Origin: Streptomyces griseus subsp. griseus | Lineage (GTDB): Bacteria; Actinomycetota; Actinomycetes; Streptomycetales; Streptomycetaceae | Length of the DNA: 64,000 nt | NCBI RefSeq assembly: GCF_003610995.1 | Contig: NZ_CP032543.1 | Coordinates: 558,001-622,000, forward strand | Direction of reading: 5' to 3' | Shown: piece after piece, positions 53,619 to 64,000 of the stretch | Numbering within the stretch: the stretch's first letter is position 1 | How the letters are laid out: each line of letters opens with the position of its first letter | Program-made: the position numbers and the translations under genes | Notes under the pieces: model-generated | The model's input: the letters and a program-made list of their open reading frames with translations, nothing else | Database searches by the model: none | Told to the model about the DNA's origin: nothing

Positions 53619-54902
53619 GTGAGCAGCATGCCTCCGCCCGCAGTCGGGCTCCCGGACGAACTCCGGCGGCGCCTTGGCGTGCCGGACGCGGTGATGATCG
53701 GGCTGGGGTCGATGATCGGCGCCGGAATCTTCGCCTCGCTGGCCCCGGCCGCCCGCGCCGCCGAATCCGGCCTGCTGCTCGGACTGGCCCTGGCCGCGGT
53801 CGTTGCCTACTGCAACGCCACCTCCTCCGCCCGGCTCGCCGCCCTCTACCCGGCCTCGGGCGGTACCTACGTCTACGGGCGCGAACGACTCGGCCCCTTC
53901 TGGGGCTACATGGCCGGCTGGGCGTTCGTCGTGGGCAAGACCGCCTCCTGCGCGGCGATGGCGCTGACCATCGGCTCCTACGTCTGGCCGGGCCATGCCC
54001 ACGCGATCGCGGTGGCCGCCGTGGTGGCCCTGACCGCCGTCAACTACGCGGGCATCCAGAAGTCCGCCCTGCTCACCCGCGGCATCGTGGCGGTCGTCCT
54101 GGCGGTGCTCGCCGCCGTCGCGACCGCCTCCCTGACGTCCGACGGGGTGGACACGGCCCGCCTGGGGATCGGCTCGGACGCCACGGTCGCAGGTGTGCTG
54201 CAGGCGGCCGGGCTGCTGTTCTTCGCGTTCGCCGGATATGCCCGCATCGCCACCCTCGGCGAGGAGGCCCGCGACCCGGCCCGCACCATTCCTCGGGCCA
54301 TCACGATCGCCCTCGGCATCACCCTCGTCGTCTACGCCCTCGTCGCCGTCTCCGTCCTCCTCGTCCTCGGCCCCGACCAACTCGCCGCCGCCGGAGCCCC
54401 GCTCACGGACGCCGCCCGGGCGGCCGACGCCGACTGGCTCGTCCCCCTCGTACGCGTCGGCGCGGCCGTCGCCGCCCTCGGCTCCCTGCTCTCCCTGATC
54501 CTCGGCGTCTCCCGCACCACCCTGGCCATGGCCCGCGACCATCACCTCCCCCACGCCCTGGCCGCTGTGCACCCGCGCTTCAAAGTCCCTCACCGGGCCG
54601 AGCTCCTCGTCGGCGCCGTCGTCGGCGTGGCGGCCGCGACCACGGATGTACGCGGGGCGATCGGGTTCTCCTCCTTCGGCGTGCTGGCGTACTACGCCAT
54701 CGCCAACGCCTCCGCCTGGACCCTGACCCCCGCCGAAGGCCGCCCGGCGCGGATCGTCCCAGTCACCGGCGTGGCGGGATGCCTCGTCCTGGCCTTCGCC
54801 CTGCCGCCGTCCTCCGTGCTCACCGGAGCCGCCGTCCTACTCATCGGCGCAGCCACGTACGGCATCCGCCGCGTCAGCACACACCACCAGCAGGGCATCT
54901 GA
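53619..54902 (+). CDS. APC family permease
   Basis: 427-aa amino acid-polyamine-organocation permease with about 12 membrane helices. The first, broken helix carries MIGLGSMIGAGIFASLAPAA. The helix 2-3 region is YPASGGTYVYGRERLGPFWG, and helix 6 reads LLFFAFAGYARIATLGEEARDPARTIPRAI. GTG 53619 follows AAGGAG at ideal spacing. The substrate is probably an amino acid or amine. In this context uptake or export of an arsenical amino acid is possible but unsupported by sequence. Confidence 0.88.
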   Translation: MSSMPPPAVGLPDELRRRLGVPDAVMIGLGSMIGAGIFASLAPAARAAESGLLLGLALAAVVAYCNATSSARLAALYPASGGTYVYGRERLGPFWGYMAGWAFVVGKTASCAAMALTIGSYVWPGHAHAIAVAAVVALTAVNYAGIQKSALLTRGIVAVVLAVLAAVATASLTSDGVDTARLGIGSDATVAGVLQAAGLLFFAFAGYARIATLGEEARDPARTIPRAITIALGITLVVYALVAVSVLLVLGPDQLAAAGAPLTDAARAADADWLVPLVRVGAAVAALGSLLSLILGVSRTTLAMARDHHLPHALAAVHPRFKVPHRAELLVGAVVGVAAATTDVRGAIGFSSFGVLAYYAIANASAWTLTPAEGRPARIVPVTGVAGCLVLAFALPPSSVLTGAAVLLIGAATYGIRRVSTHHQQGI

Positions 54903-55220
54903 TCAGATGCTCACGCCGATGTAGGGGATATGTTCGTTTCCATTCGCCAGGTTGGGACGGATTCTTCGGTCAGTTCGGCGGACGTTTTGTTAGTCATCGG
55001 ACACGCGCCCCGGGGATCACGCGAAGGAAAAGCTCCCAACAACCCGTCTGGCACCAGTTGCCGCCCCACCTCCATGCCATGGACAACGAGGACCCCGGCC
55101 AGCCGTCGACAGGAAAGGCGCTCGATGCTGGCACGAACGATTCTCGGCAAGCATCTTCGAGAGGCATGACCGCCCTGACCGACTGCCTAAAGGCCGTCTT
55201 CGCGATGCTGGGCCCGAACG
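54903..55220. other. Eroded mobile-element flank
   Basis: About 320 bp between the permease stop and the first readable transposase codons. No gene is recognised; it is presumably the decayed left portion of the IS3 element plus flanking sequence. Confidence 0.4.
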
Positions 55221-55609
55221 GAACTGCCGCTGGACGCACTGGAAATGGCATTGTGGAGGCCGAGGATCACGAGGGGCTCCGACCTCATCCGTCACAGCGA
55301 CCGCGGGTCGCGATACGTGTCAATTCGGTATACCGACCGGCTCGCAGACATCGGTGCCTTCGCCTCCGTCGGGTCGGGCGCGGACTCGTATGACAACGCG
55401 ATGGCCGAGGCACTGAACGGCACCTCCAAGGCCGAACTCATAGAGACGCAGCACCCCTGGAAGGACGTCACCGGGTCGAACGGACGATCTTCCAATGGAT
55501 CACCTGGTACAACGGAGAACGTCTTCACTCCGCGCTCGACTACGTTTCGCCCGCCGAGTACGAGGGAGCCCTCCGGCGAAGCAAGGAGCAGACCCCGCGG
55601 CCCGCCTGA
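55221..55609 (+). pseudogene. IS3-family transposase fragment
   Basis: The C-terminal third of an IS3 OrfB integrase is readable: LPLDALEMALW, then HSDRGSRYVSIRYTDRLAD (second catalytic Asp), SYDNAMAEALNGTSKAELIE (catalytic Glu). After WKDV the frame shifts to VERTIFQWITWYNGERLHSA and YVSPAEYEGALRRSKEQ, ending at TGA 55607-55609. The left part and OrfA are gone. TCTACGAAACTCGGGGCAG around 55626 looks like the right inverted end. It marks the right border of the arsenic island. Confidence 0.8.
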
Positions 55610-55778
55610 ACCAAGATCACCGGATCTCTACGAAACTCGGGGCAGCTCAGGGTGTGCGGCAGGGGTGTCAGGGCAGGGCCGTCGGGCCAACCAGGCCCGT
55701 TGTCAGTGGCGTCCGGCAGAATTCGCTTCACCGGCGCCACCATGACCTGGCGTCGCCCGGTAGGAGAAGAGGATTCCT

Positions 55779-57623
55779 GTGCGTGAACTGCCCATGTTCG
55801 AACGTCTTTACCCCGACGTCCAGCTGATTTCCCCCTCGGAGAGGTTCGTGCTGCGGTGCGACTCGGAGGGTGTCGCCGTGGTCACCGACACCGACCGCGA
55901 TCAGGTCGTCTGGCGTGCGGGCGCAACTGGACAACTGCTTCTCGGACACGGGTACGAGGTCGTCGTCGAGGGCGGGCAGGACGACGAAACGGTCTGGCGC
56001 TCCGGTTTCGCCGCGCCCGGGGCCCAGTACCTCACCCTCACGGACGCCGGAGAACTGGAACTCCTGGACCGCACACACGTCCGCCTGGGCAACATACGCA
56101 CCGGACTCACCGACCCTACGCCGCTGGGGGACACGGCGCCCGCAGCTGCCATCACCGGCGACACCTATCTGGTCAAGGAGGGGAAGACGCGGCGGACAGT
56201 GGCCCGCGAGCAGGACGGCTGGCTGCGGGTCTGCGAGTACGGGAAGAGCGGGGGTAGGAGCTACGCGCTGACCCGTCCGCTGGTCGACTGGTTCGAACAG
56301 GAAGACACCGTGCTCACCTGGCGCCGGCACCTGGCGGGTGGTTCGAAATCCAAAAGCCTGATGCTGTGCCTGGTCGACTCCGCCGGAACCGTCCTGTGGC
56401 ACGAGGGCACCCAGCGCCCGCATGGACCGGTCCCCCCGGGAGAGCCCTACGCGTTCGGTGGGCCCGCGCTGGAGGCGGGAGGGCGCCTGCGCAACCAGTC
56501 CCTGACGTCTCCCGCAGGTACGCACACCCTGGCTCACCAGGGCAACGGCGACCTGACCCTGTACTGCCACACCGAGCGCCGGGCTGTGTGGTCGACCGGC
56601 ACGGGATGGGTGGACGGAGGATGGGCCGAGCTCTCCGAGGACGGTGTCCTCTCCGTCCGCAACACCCATGGTGTCCCGGTGTGGAGCTCCGGCCCGTCCG
56701 GTTCGGGAGCCCGCCGGCTCGTCGTCGGTGATGACGGCCGTGCCGAACTGCATGACGAGGACGGCCGGCCGGTGTGGTCAACCGGCACACACACGGCATG
56801 CCACGGACCCACGGCCGACGCCCCGCGGGGTGCCGTGCTGCGCCGAGGACAGACACTCGGACGGCACTCCCTCACCTCCCCCGACGGAAACACCGTGCTC
56901 GGACACTGGGACGAACGCCGCCTCGTTCTGTTCGGGGCCGACCAGACCTGGCTCTGGTACGCGCACCTCGGCGAGACGGCCGAGCCCGGACTACGGCTCG
57001 ACGAGGACGGCATGCTGCGCGTTCTCGGCGACGACCGCCCGCCGCTGGGCGGACCAGCCGACGAACTGCGTGTCGAGGAGGGCGGAGTGGTCCTGTGCCG
57101 TGCCGACGGCACCGTCGTCTGGCGCGACGGGGAGCCGGTGGCCGAGCCGGCCGCTGCCACGAACCCGCCCGCACAGGGAGGACTCGTGAAGAGCCTGCCG
57201 GACACGGACGAGACCCTGTTGATCCGCACCGACTTCTCCGACCCGACCGCTTGGCAAGCCCTGCTCACGATCGTCACGACACCGAGTCAGGACGGCTTCC
57301 TGGCGGACGTCCACCCCGTGGATGATCTCGCCTATCGTGATCTGACGACCGAACAGATCCTGTCGGCGGCAGGCGAGCTGGACACCGATCTTCTCATCGT
57401 GGCCGACAAGACAGCTCTCACGGCGCCGGAGATGCCGCTGCTGGCCCTCCTGCTCTCCGACGAGAACGACGAAAGCGGGGAGGGTGAGGCCGGGCAGGAG
57501 CACGGCCGACTCCGAGTCGTAGCCACAGAACTGTGGTCCGTCGAGAACAATCTCTCCCTCGCCAACATGGATTGGGAGGACTTCGAGAACGCCTCCGACG
57601 GCGGGGTCTTCCGGGGCTTCTGA
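55779..57623 (+). CDS. Bulb-type lectin repeat protein with C-terminal DUF6924
   Basis: 614-aa protein without signal peptide or membrane helix. Residues about 12-100, 240-340 and 362-450 look like bulb (mannose-binding-type) lectin blocks: repeated LTSPxG..L....G.L.L units closing with VWSTGTGW, VWSSG, VWSTGTH and VVWRDG. A Pro/Ala linker leads to a DUF6924 domain (478-614) with LIRTDFSDPTAWQAL, VADKTALTAPEMPLLALLL, and ATELWSVENNLSLANMDWEDF ending GVFRGF. DUF6924 has no known function. GTG 55779 follows AGAGG. A cytosolic carbohydrate- or protein-binding role is inferred. It lies beside the IS3 relic, apart from any partner. Confidence 0.8.
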   Translation: MRELPMFERLYPDVQLISPSERFVLRCDSEGVAVVTDTDRDQVVWRAGATGQLLLGHGYEVVVEGGQDDETVWRSGFAAPGAQYLTLTDAGELELLDRTHVRLGNIRTGLTDPTPLGDTAPAAAITGDTYLVKEGKTRRTVAREQDGWLRVCEYGKSGGRSYALTRPLVDWFEQEDTVLTWRRHLAGGSKSKSLMLCLVDSAGTVLWHEGTQRPHGPVPPGEPYAFGGPALEAGGRLRNQSLTSPAGTHTLAHQGNGDLTLYCHTERRAVWSTGTGWVDGGWAELSEDGVLSVRNTHGVPVWSSGPSGSGARRLVVGDDGRAELHDEDGRPVWSTGTHTACHGPTADAPRGAVLRRGQTLGRHSLTSPDGNTVLGHWDERRLVLFGADQTWLWYAHLGETAEPGLRLDEDGMLRVLGDDRPPLGGPADELRVEEGGVVLCRADGTVVWRDGEPVAEPAAATNPPAQGGLVKSLPDTDETLLIRTDFSDPTAWQALLTIVTTPSQDGFLADVHPVDDLAYRDLTTEQILSAAGELDTDLLIVADKTALTAPEMPLLALLLSDENDESGEGEAGQEHGRLRVVATELWSVENNLSLANMDWEDFENASDGGVFRGF

Positions 57624-58087
57624 CCTCGGCAGGATCGAAGGGGCGTCCCGAAACACATCAGATGAGTCGAGCACCCTCCGTCCATGGCGACGGCACAGGG
57701 TGGGCGTGCCGTCCACGCGGGCGATTCGTCGGCGTCATGCCGGGGCGTCGTCCCGACCCTGAGCTACAGCGGAACGCGCTCGAGCCCCGTTCGGAGTCGG
57801 AGAGGTCATTGGAGCAGCCTATTTCCGCCACAAATCGCAGTTGGTCCATGAATCAGATGTTTCGCCTCTGGGCTGCGTTTGCAGGTGGGAGGACACCGGG
57901 TGAGGGTTGAGGGGTCCAGGAATTCCTTGGGGTGCAATCCAACATCTCGGTAAGGGGCCTGGATGGGAGGAGCCAGCCATGACCGACATGGCGATGACGT
58001 CATTGCGGACGGCTCCCTGAGTCGGCGCCGGCGGCTCAAACGTTGCGGTTACGCGAATCGGGCAAGTGGAAGTTTAGGAGACCCCAG
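57624..58087. other. Intergenic region, no gene recognised
   Basis: About 465 bp of lower coding quality between the lectin-repeat gene and the ABM gene. No family, hairpin or clear promoter was identified except the ribosome site AGGAG before 58088. Confidence 0.4.
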
Positions 58088-58396
58088 ATGGCTACGCAGG
58101 TCAGCAAAGCGGTCCTGGTACGGCTTCAAGCACTCCCCGGCAGGGAGGACGACGTCCGCGACTTCCTGAATCAGGGGCTGTCAATCGTTGAGGGGGAGCC
58201 CGGGACGGTGAGGTGGTTCGGAATCCAGTTCGGACCCTCGTCGTTCGGGATCTTCGACGCTTTCCCCGACGACGACGGGCGCCAAGCACACCTGTCGGGC
58301 GCGGTCGCGCAGGCGCTCAGCCAGAAATCGGGTGAGCTCTTCGAGGAGCCCACGATCGAGCTGATCGATGTGGTCGCGGAGAAGCAGCCCGCTTAA
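58088..58396 (+). CDS. Antibiotic biosynthesis monooxygenase (ABM) domain protein
   Basis: 102-aa dimeric alpha/beta-barrel (ABM) protein. It reads VSKAVLVRLQALPGREDDVRDFLNQG, then EPGTVRWFGIQFGPSSFGIFDAFPDDDGRQAHL and a final helix-strand. ATG 58088 follows AGGAG. ABM proteins include cofactor-free monooxygenases, haem-degrading enzymes and simple ligand binders; no antibiotic cluster is nearby, so the activity is open. Confidence 0.85.
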   Translation: MATQVSKAVLVRLQALPGREDDVRDFLNQGLSIVEGEPGTVRWFGIQFGPSSFGIFDAFPDDDGRQAHLSGAVAQALSQKSGELFEEPTIELIDVVAEKQPA

Positions 58397-58417
58397 GACC
58401 CCGTGAGGACGGCCAGG

Positions 58418-58429
58418 GTGACGCGTCAC
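58418..58429. promoter_or_regulatory. Perfect 12-bp palindrome GTGACGCGTCAC
   Basis: It lies 21 bp after the ABM stop and about 200 bp before the acetate-kinase-like gene. A possible operator; the rest of this 230-bp gap shows nothing else. Confidence 0.35.
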
Positions 58430-58626
58430 TTCCCGGGCGGGGCGGAGGCTCCAGGATCGTGTAGCTCGTCCAGGCTCCGCTGGTCCGGAAGGCGACTCCC
58501 TCGGCGGATCGTCCCGTTCTCTGCGTTGACTGATCGGGTACCCAGTGCCGGAGTGAGGGAGCCCATCACGACAGTCATGAATCCTCTTTCGAGGGATGTT
58601 CGCGGAACGACGGAGAGGATCGGAGT

Positions 58627-59739
58627 GTGCGTACACGAACCAGCCCGGTACTGGTTGCTGACGCCGGGTCATCGAGCCTGCGTCTGACGGTCTTCGGCGA
58701 CGGTGGCCACGTCCTCAACGAACACCACAGTGAGTCCCCGCCGAGTAAAGGAGCGACCCAGGCGCTGCGGCAGTTGCTGAAGGAAGGACCGCCTCCTGCA
58801 GCTGCGGGACACCGTATCGTCCACGGGGGACCGGAGCTGCGCAGCCATACTCTGCTGGACGACGCTGTCCGTGCCCGCTTGACCCAGGTGGCAGACCTCG
58901 CGCCCTTGCACGTCCCGCAAGCACTGACCGTGGTGGACGCGGCCCGGGATCTGCTGCCGGGAGTTCCCCATGTCGCCTGTTTCGACACCGTCTTCCACTC
59001 CGGCCTGACCGCCGCGGCAAGGGAGTACGCGGTACCTGCCGATTGGCGCCACACGTACGGACTGCGCCGCTACGGCTTCCACGGCCTCTCCTACGCCTGG
59101 GCGCTGGCCCGGACATCTGAACTCCTCGGCCGCGGCCCCGAGCAGCTGCACCTGGTGATGGTGCACCTCGGGGGTGGCTGCTCCGCTTGCGCGGTCCGCG
59201 ACGGGCGCAGTGTCGACACGACGATGGGCTTCACGCCCTTGGAGGGGCTGGTGATGAGTCGTCGCAGCGGCAGCGTCGACCCTGGCGCCCTGACCTGGCT
59301 GCTCACACGGAAGAATCTACCTGCGAACGAGATCGAGGACGTTCTGAATCGGAGGTCCGGTCTGCTCGGCCTGTCGGGCACATCGGGCGACACGCGGGAC
59401 CTGGTCCGCAGCCGGACGGCAGGCGACGAGCGCGCCGCACTCGCCCTGGACGTCTTCACCCACCAGTGCCGACGCGGCATCGCCGGGATGGCCGCATCCC
59501 TGAGCCGCCTGGACGCTCTCGTCTTCACCGGCGAGATCGGCGAGGATCAGCCCGAGGTTCGTGAGGAGGTGTGCGCCGGCCTGTCCGTGCTCGGCCTCAC
59601 GGGCGGCCTGCGACCACTGGTCGCCGAACGCCCCGAGATCGTCAGTGAGCCCGGCGCCCGTGTCCCCGTCGTGGTCATCCCCACGGGAGAGGCCCAGCAG
59701 ATCAATGTCGAGACCCGGGCTCTTCTGGATCGCGGCTGA
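58627..59739 (+). CDS. Acetate/propionate kinase family protein
   Basis: 370-aa ASKHA-fold kinase, about 30 residues shorter than typical AckA. Conserved: GHRIVHGG (substrate Arg), FDTVFHSGL with catalytic Asp, YGFHGLSY, HLGGGCSACAV, and the FTPLEGLVMSRRSGSVDPG signature. The first motif is changed: N-A-G-S-S-S-L is D-A-G-S-S-S-L here (VLVADAGSSSLRL), replacing the Asn at the magnesium/phosphate site. It would interconvert acetate and acetyl phosphate, but no phosphotransacetylase or phosphoketolase is adjacent. GTG 58627 gives the usual N-terminus. Confidence 0.85.
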   Translation: MRTRTSPVLVADAGSSSLRLTVFGDGGHVLNEHHSESPPSKGATQALRQLLKEGPPPAAAGHRIVHGGPELRSHTLLDDAVRARLTQVADLAPLHVPQALTVVDAARDLLPGVPHVACFDTVFHSGLTAAAREYAVPADWRHTYGLRRYGFHGLSYAWALARTSELLGRGPEQLHLVMVHLGGGCSACAVRDGRSVDTTMGFTPLEGLVMSRRSGSVDPGALTWLLTRKNLPANEIEDVLNRRSGLLGLSGTSGDTRDLVRSRTAGDERAALALDVFTHQCRRGIAGMAASLSRLDALVFTGEIGEDQPEVREEVCAGLSVLGLTGGLRPLVAERPEIVSEPGARVPVVVIPTGEAQQINVETRALLDRG

Positions 59740-59794
59740 GACGAGCCGAGGCACGGCGTGACCAGGGGGCGTCAGTGCTGACCGCGCGGGGAGG

Positions 59795-60127
59795 TCAGGC
59801 CTTGCTCACACCGACGTCCGTGGCGCCGGCCCGGCGTTCGGTGATGGAGCGGTGCAGGGCTCCGAGCGCGGTGGCCTGGACGATGGCACCGATGGGAATG
59901 CCTATCAGTCCGACGGGACCGGCCACGAGGAACAGCATCGAGGTCGGTGCGGTGGCCAGGACCGCCCACAACCCGGCGAAGCTGGCGTCTCCGGAGGAGG
60001 ACGCGGAGACGGTGTCGATGGTCACCCACACGCACACCGCAAGGACAACGCCCAGATACCCCAGAGCCAGCGGGTTGACCAGGTAGTGGCGGAGAGTCAG
60101 AGGCAGCGAACGAGGATTCTTGTCCAT
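59795..60127 (-). CDS. SCO4225 family membrane protein
   Basis: 110-aa membrane protein with three predicted helices: PLALGYLGVVLAVCVWVTID, FAGLWAVLATAPTSMLFLVAG and VGLIGIPIGAIVQATALGAL. The pattern and the RHYLVNPLALGYL start match the Streptomyces SCO4225 group. No function is known. ATG 60127 has a modest GGAG upstream. It converges on the acetate-kinase-like gene and follows the PucR gene in the same direction by 181 bp. Confidence 0.78.
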   Translation of the reverse strand: MDKNPRSLPLTLRHYLVNPLALGYLGVVLAVCVWVTIDTVSASSSGDASFAGLWAVLATAPTSMLFLVAGPVGLIGIPIGAIVQATALGALHRSITERRAGATDVGVSKA

Positions 60128-60308
60128 GGTGGATCTCCAGGGGATACCGGAATGCCCGGTGTGGTGGCCGATGTGCTGATGATCCGAACGATGCCGTGCG
60201 CCGACATCCGCCACATGAGTAGCCATACTCACGTTTCCCCGCTCTCGGCCAGGTTCCCGCACACCGGGGCGGTTGAGGTATGCCGTCGGTGTGCTCCGGT
60301 GTGATCCA

Positions 60309-62084
60309 TCAGCCGGATCCGCCCAGGACGATCTTCCATACTCGCGTGGCCACCGGAAGGTTGAGCCGGTCCTCGACGTTGGCGAGATCGTTGCCGCTGA
60401 TCTCGCGGATGCGCTGGAGCCGGTAGCGCAATGTGCTGCGGTGGATGGAAAGAGAAGCGGCTGTCTCGTCGTAGTTGCCGCCGCAGTCGAAGTACCGGGC
60501 CAGGGTCTCCGTCATGGCCGAGTTGTTTCCCGCGTCGTAATCGATGAGCTTCCCGAGCCACTCGTGGACGAACGCCTCCAGTTCCCGGAGATTGTTGCCG
60601 GGTCCCAGGATGCGATAGAGACCGAGTTGGTCGAAGAACGTCATCCCGTATTGCTTGCGGGAGTGGCGCAGCACTTCCAGGGCGCGCTGCGCCTCCTGGT
60701 AGTGCTGAGGGAAGTCGTCGGGGGAGTCGCACCGCGCGCTCACGCCGATGCTCCCGGACGGCGCGCCCGTGTCCTGGGCGATTGCCTCGTACAGCGCTCC
60801 GGCGTGCGGCCGCTCATCAGCGAGGAGGACCACGTGCTCGACCCCTCGGGTCAGCAGCGAGCGCATGCCCACGGCGGAGGCCGCCCTGCCCACGACCTGC
60901 GCGAAGGAGTCGTCCGCGTCCCGGTCCGACCACCGCACCACGACGATGTAGTGGCTGCGGCGCAGATCGTGACCGACGGCCTCGGACCTGGCGTAGGCGC
61001 TGGTCTCATCCGTTCCTGCCAGGAGGTCGTCGGCCAGCTCACGGTGCAGCCTCAGTTCGACTTCGGCCTGGTTGCGCAGGTGCGCCAGCTCCGGGGCGAG
61101 CGACATGACGGCCTGTTCCAACGCGAGCACCGCGTGCTCGTCCGCCTCGCCCAGGGGGTCGACCAGAGCCAGCATGCCCAGGATCTCGCCGTGCGCGCGC
61201 ACCAGAGCGATCAGTCGGCCCTCGATCCGCGTCGGCCCCGCCTCCCGGGCGGCCTTGTTGAGCAGTGCCGTCTGGCGTACGGGATCCGGCTCCGGATAAG
61301 GGTCGGGCCGCTGGGGGCCTGCCCAGGACCTGAGTCGGCCGAAGCGGTCCTCGACCAGGGCGGGAAGTCCCGTCAGCGCGTGCAGGGCGCGGGTGACGGC
61401 CACATCGTCACCGCCCGAGGCTGCGACGTCGGCCGTGAGCCCATGTACAGACTCCCGGTACGCCAGCTCCCCCACGACGGTGACCAGCTGCCGTTGAAGT
61501 GCCGCACGTTCCTCCCTCAGGTCATGCAGTTCCCCTGCCTCCTCCCGGCGGCGGCGCTGTGCGAAGGCGACCGAGAGCGCGGCAGCCGTGTGCCGGACGA
61601 GCGTGGCGAGCAGGAACCGCTCGGTTCCGGTAGGCGGGGAGCGGGACGTCACCACGAGGTATCCGTGCAGGCCATCGAGTCCGCGCAGCCCCAGGGCCTG
61701 ACCCCCATGCCTGCCGGGTACGGCCACAGAGCCGTCCTGCCCCGCCAGGTCTCGTACTCTCGGCTGCACCATGAGGGCGTGATCCTGGCGGTTCCCCGCG
61801 CTGGGGACCAGGTCGCCGCCGGCATCGAGCAGGTAACCAGCCTCGGCGATATATGGCCCGGCGGTGGCGACGTGGTCCATGGCCAGGCGCAGGATCTCGT
61901 TTTCGTCCCAGGTCGCGAAGAGGTCGCGGAGCAACGCCGTCAGTTGCTGGAGGGAGCGGCCGCCGGAAGAAGACGGCTGCGGCCCTCTCCGAGCGATTGC
62001 GGTCGGTTGTCGGTGGCCGACGGCTGACCGGCTGCCCTTCCTGTGGGAGTGGCTGATCAGGATGTGCGGCCGACGCTTCACCAT
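60309..62084 (-). CDS. PucR family (CdaR-type) transcriptional regulator
   Basis: 591-aa regulator. The N-terminal 180 residues resemble a GAF sensor (LQQLTALLRDLFATWDENEIL, YIAEAGYLLDAGGDL). A coiled segment (RRRREEAGELHDLREERAAL) is followed by the GGDEF-like CdaR domain and a C-terminal helix-turn-helix (LARYFDCGGNYDETAASLSIHRSTLRYRLQRI). PucR proteins typically activate catabolic genes on binding small metabolites. ATG 62084 is the first good start; the first 40 residues are basic and may be over-extended. Targets may include the adjacent SCO4225 or acetate-kinase-like genes; this is inference. Confidence 0.9.
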   Translation of the reverse strand: MVKRRPHILISHSHRKGSRSAVGHRQPTAIARRGPQPSSSGGRSLQQLTALLRDLFATWDENEILRLAMDHVATAGPYIAEAGYLLDAGGDLVPSAGNRQDHALMVQPRVRDLAGQDGSVAVPGRHGGQALGLRGLDGLHGYLVVTSRSPPTGTERFLLATLVRHTAAALSVAFAQRRRREEAGELHDLREERAALQRQLVTVVGELAYRESVHGLTADVAASGGDDVAVTRALHALTGLPALVEDRFGRLRSWAGPQRPDPYPEPDPVRQTALLNKAAREAGPTRIEGRLIALVRAHGEILGMLALVDPLGEADEHAVLALEQAVMSLAPELAHLRNQAEVELRLHRELADDLLAGTDETSAYARSEAVGHDLRRSHYIVVVRWSDRDADDSFAQVVGRAASAVGMRSLLTRGVEHVVLLADERPHAGALYEAIAQDTGAPSGSIGVSARCDSPDDFPQHYQEAQRALEVLRHSRKQYGMTFFDQLGLYRILGPGNNLRELEAFVHEWLGKLIDYDAGNNSAMTETLARYFDCGGNYDETAASLSIHRSTLRYRLQRIREISGNDLANVEDRLNLPVATRVWKIVLGGSG

Positions 62085-62470
62085 GGGTACCGTTCCCGAG
62101 CTGTCGAAGGGCCGGACGAACGCTGTTCCGGGTCACTGCCCGTGAGGCCACTCCGTGCGTAATATCCGTAATTTCACCTTAGTACGTGCAGAGCGAGAGG
62201 GCTCATGTGTTTTGGTCCCGCCAGGCGCAGGCGCGGAGCAAAACGGCTCGACATGCTGGGAGCGTTCGGAAGCCTCCGCGTACACGTAGCCAGAAGTAGC
62301 GGAATATCCGAGGCAGAGCGTCGCTACAGGTCGGTAGCCCCGCTCAGGACGTTTCGGTCCAGGTGTGTGAGAGCCCGGGCGGGGCGCGGCCCTCCGTGGA
62401 GGTCTTCTCCGTTGGAGAACGACAGCGAACCGGCAAACGGCGCAAGCCGCAGCACCGGGAGGAGTTCCTC
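62085..62470. other. Divergent control region of pucR-like and dnaK genes
   Basis: About 385 bp. I looked for the HspR site (CTTGAGT and its inverse) found before the main Streptomyces dnaK operon and did not see it. No SigB-type box was found either. The dnaK ribosome site GGGAGGAG is the only clear element. Confidence 0.5.

Positions 62471-64000
<1,530 letters not shown>

Overview
The window is about 70 % GC with strongly G/C-ending codons, frequent GTG/TTG starts, GTGA/ATGA overlaps, and many actinobacterial families (DUF5133, DUF5709, DUF3618/DUF4235, GAF-ANTAR, SCO4225, neutral ceramidase). This points to a Streptomyces-type chromosome, probably an accessory or arm-proximal part. I saw no rRNA, tRNA or CRISPR array.

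Layout. 1-12 kb holds the end of a heterodimeric ABC exporter pair with strongly asymmetric ATP sites. It is followed by a YdeP-type molybdopterin oxidoreductase, a secreted neutral ceramidase, an IclR regulator, an acyl-CoA dehydrogenase with a PadR regulator, and a Cys-rich pentapeptide-repeat protein.

12-27.5 kb is a dense stress and regulation island. It carries two paralogous GAF-ANTAR proteins around a STAS protein, and DUF5133, Rho-N and DUF5709 proteins. It also has a HAD phosphatase, three group-3 (SigB/F/G-like) sigma factors, one of them frameshifted, and a DevR/DevS-like two-component pair with a tandem universal stress protein. An RsbW-like ATPase and a holin-like/DUF3618/DUF4235 operon complete it. 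Shared cis elements tie parts of it together: SigB-type promoters, two DevR-type palindromes, and a 17-bp element found three times.

27.5-47 kb is mixed metabolism and housekeeping: GNAT, an N-methyltryptophan oxidase-like flavoenzyme, a Clp ATPase without a ClpP docking loop plus a tiny downstream gene, and an MpaB-like protein with TetR. Next come an OFA-type MFS carrier with a 59-aa small subunit, an acyl-CoA oxidase-like enzyme, an alpha/beta hydrolase, a methyltransferase, a secreted pyroglutamyl-peptidase-like protein, Fur/KatG, RecA and an FKBP.

47-55.7 kb is an arsenic island in decay. Intact arsC, ACR3 pump, two ArsR repressors, an ArsN1-like acetyltransferase, a flavoprotein and an APC permease are interleaved with remnants of trxB, two flavin monooxygenases, a MarR-like gene and an IS3 transposase.

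55.7-64 kb carries a bulb-lectin/DUF6924 fusion, a small ABM protein, an acetate-kinase-like enzyme, an SCO4225 membrane protein, a PucR regulator and the start of a DnaK gene that runs off the window.

Several genes are broken. Two breaks are single-base deficits in homopolymers and could be assembly errors. The others (VOC, MFS, YihY, ars flavoproteins) are truly degraded.
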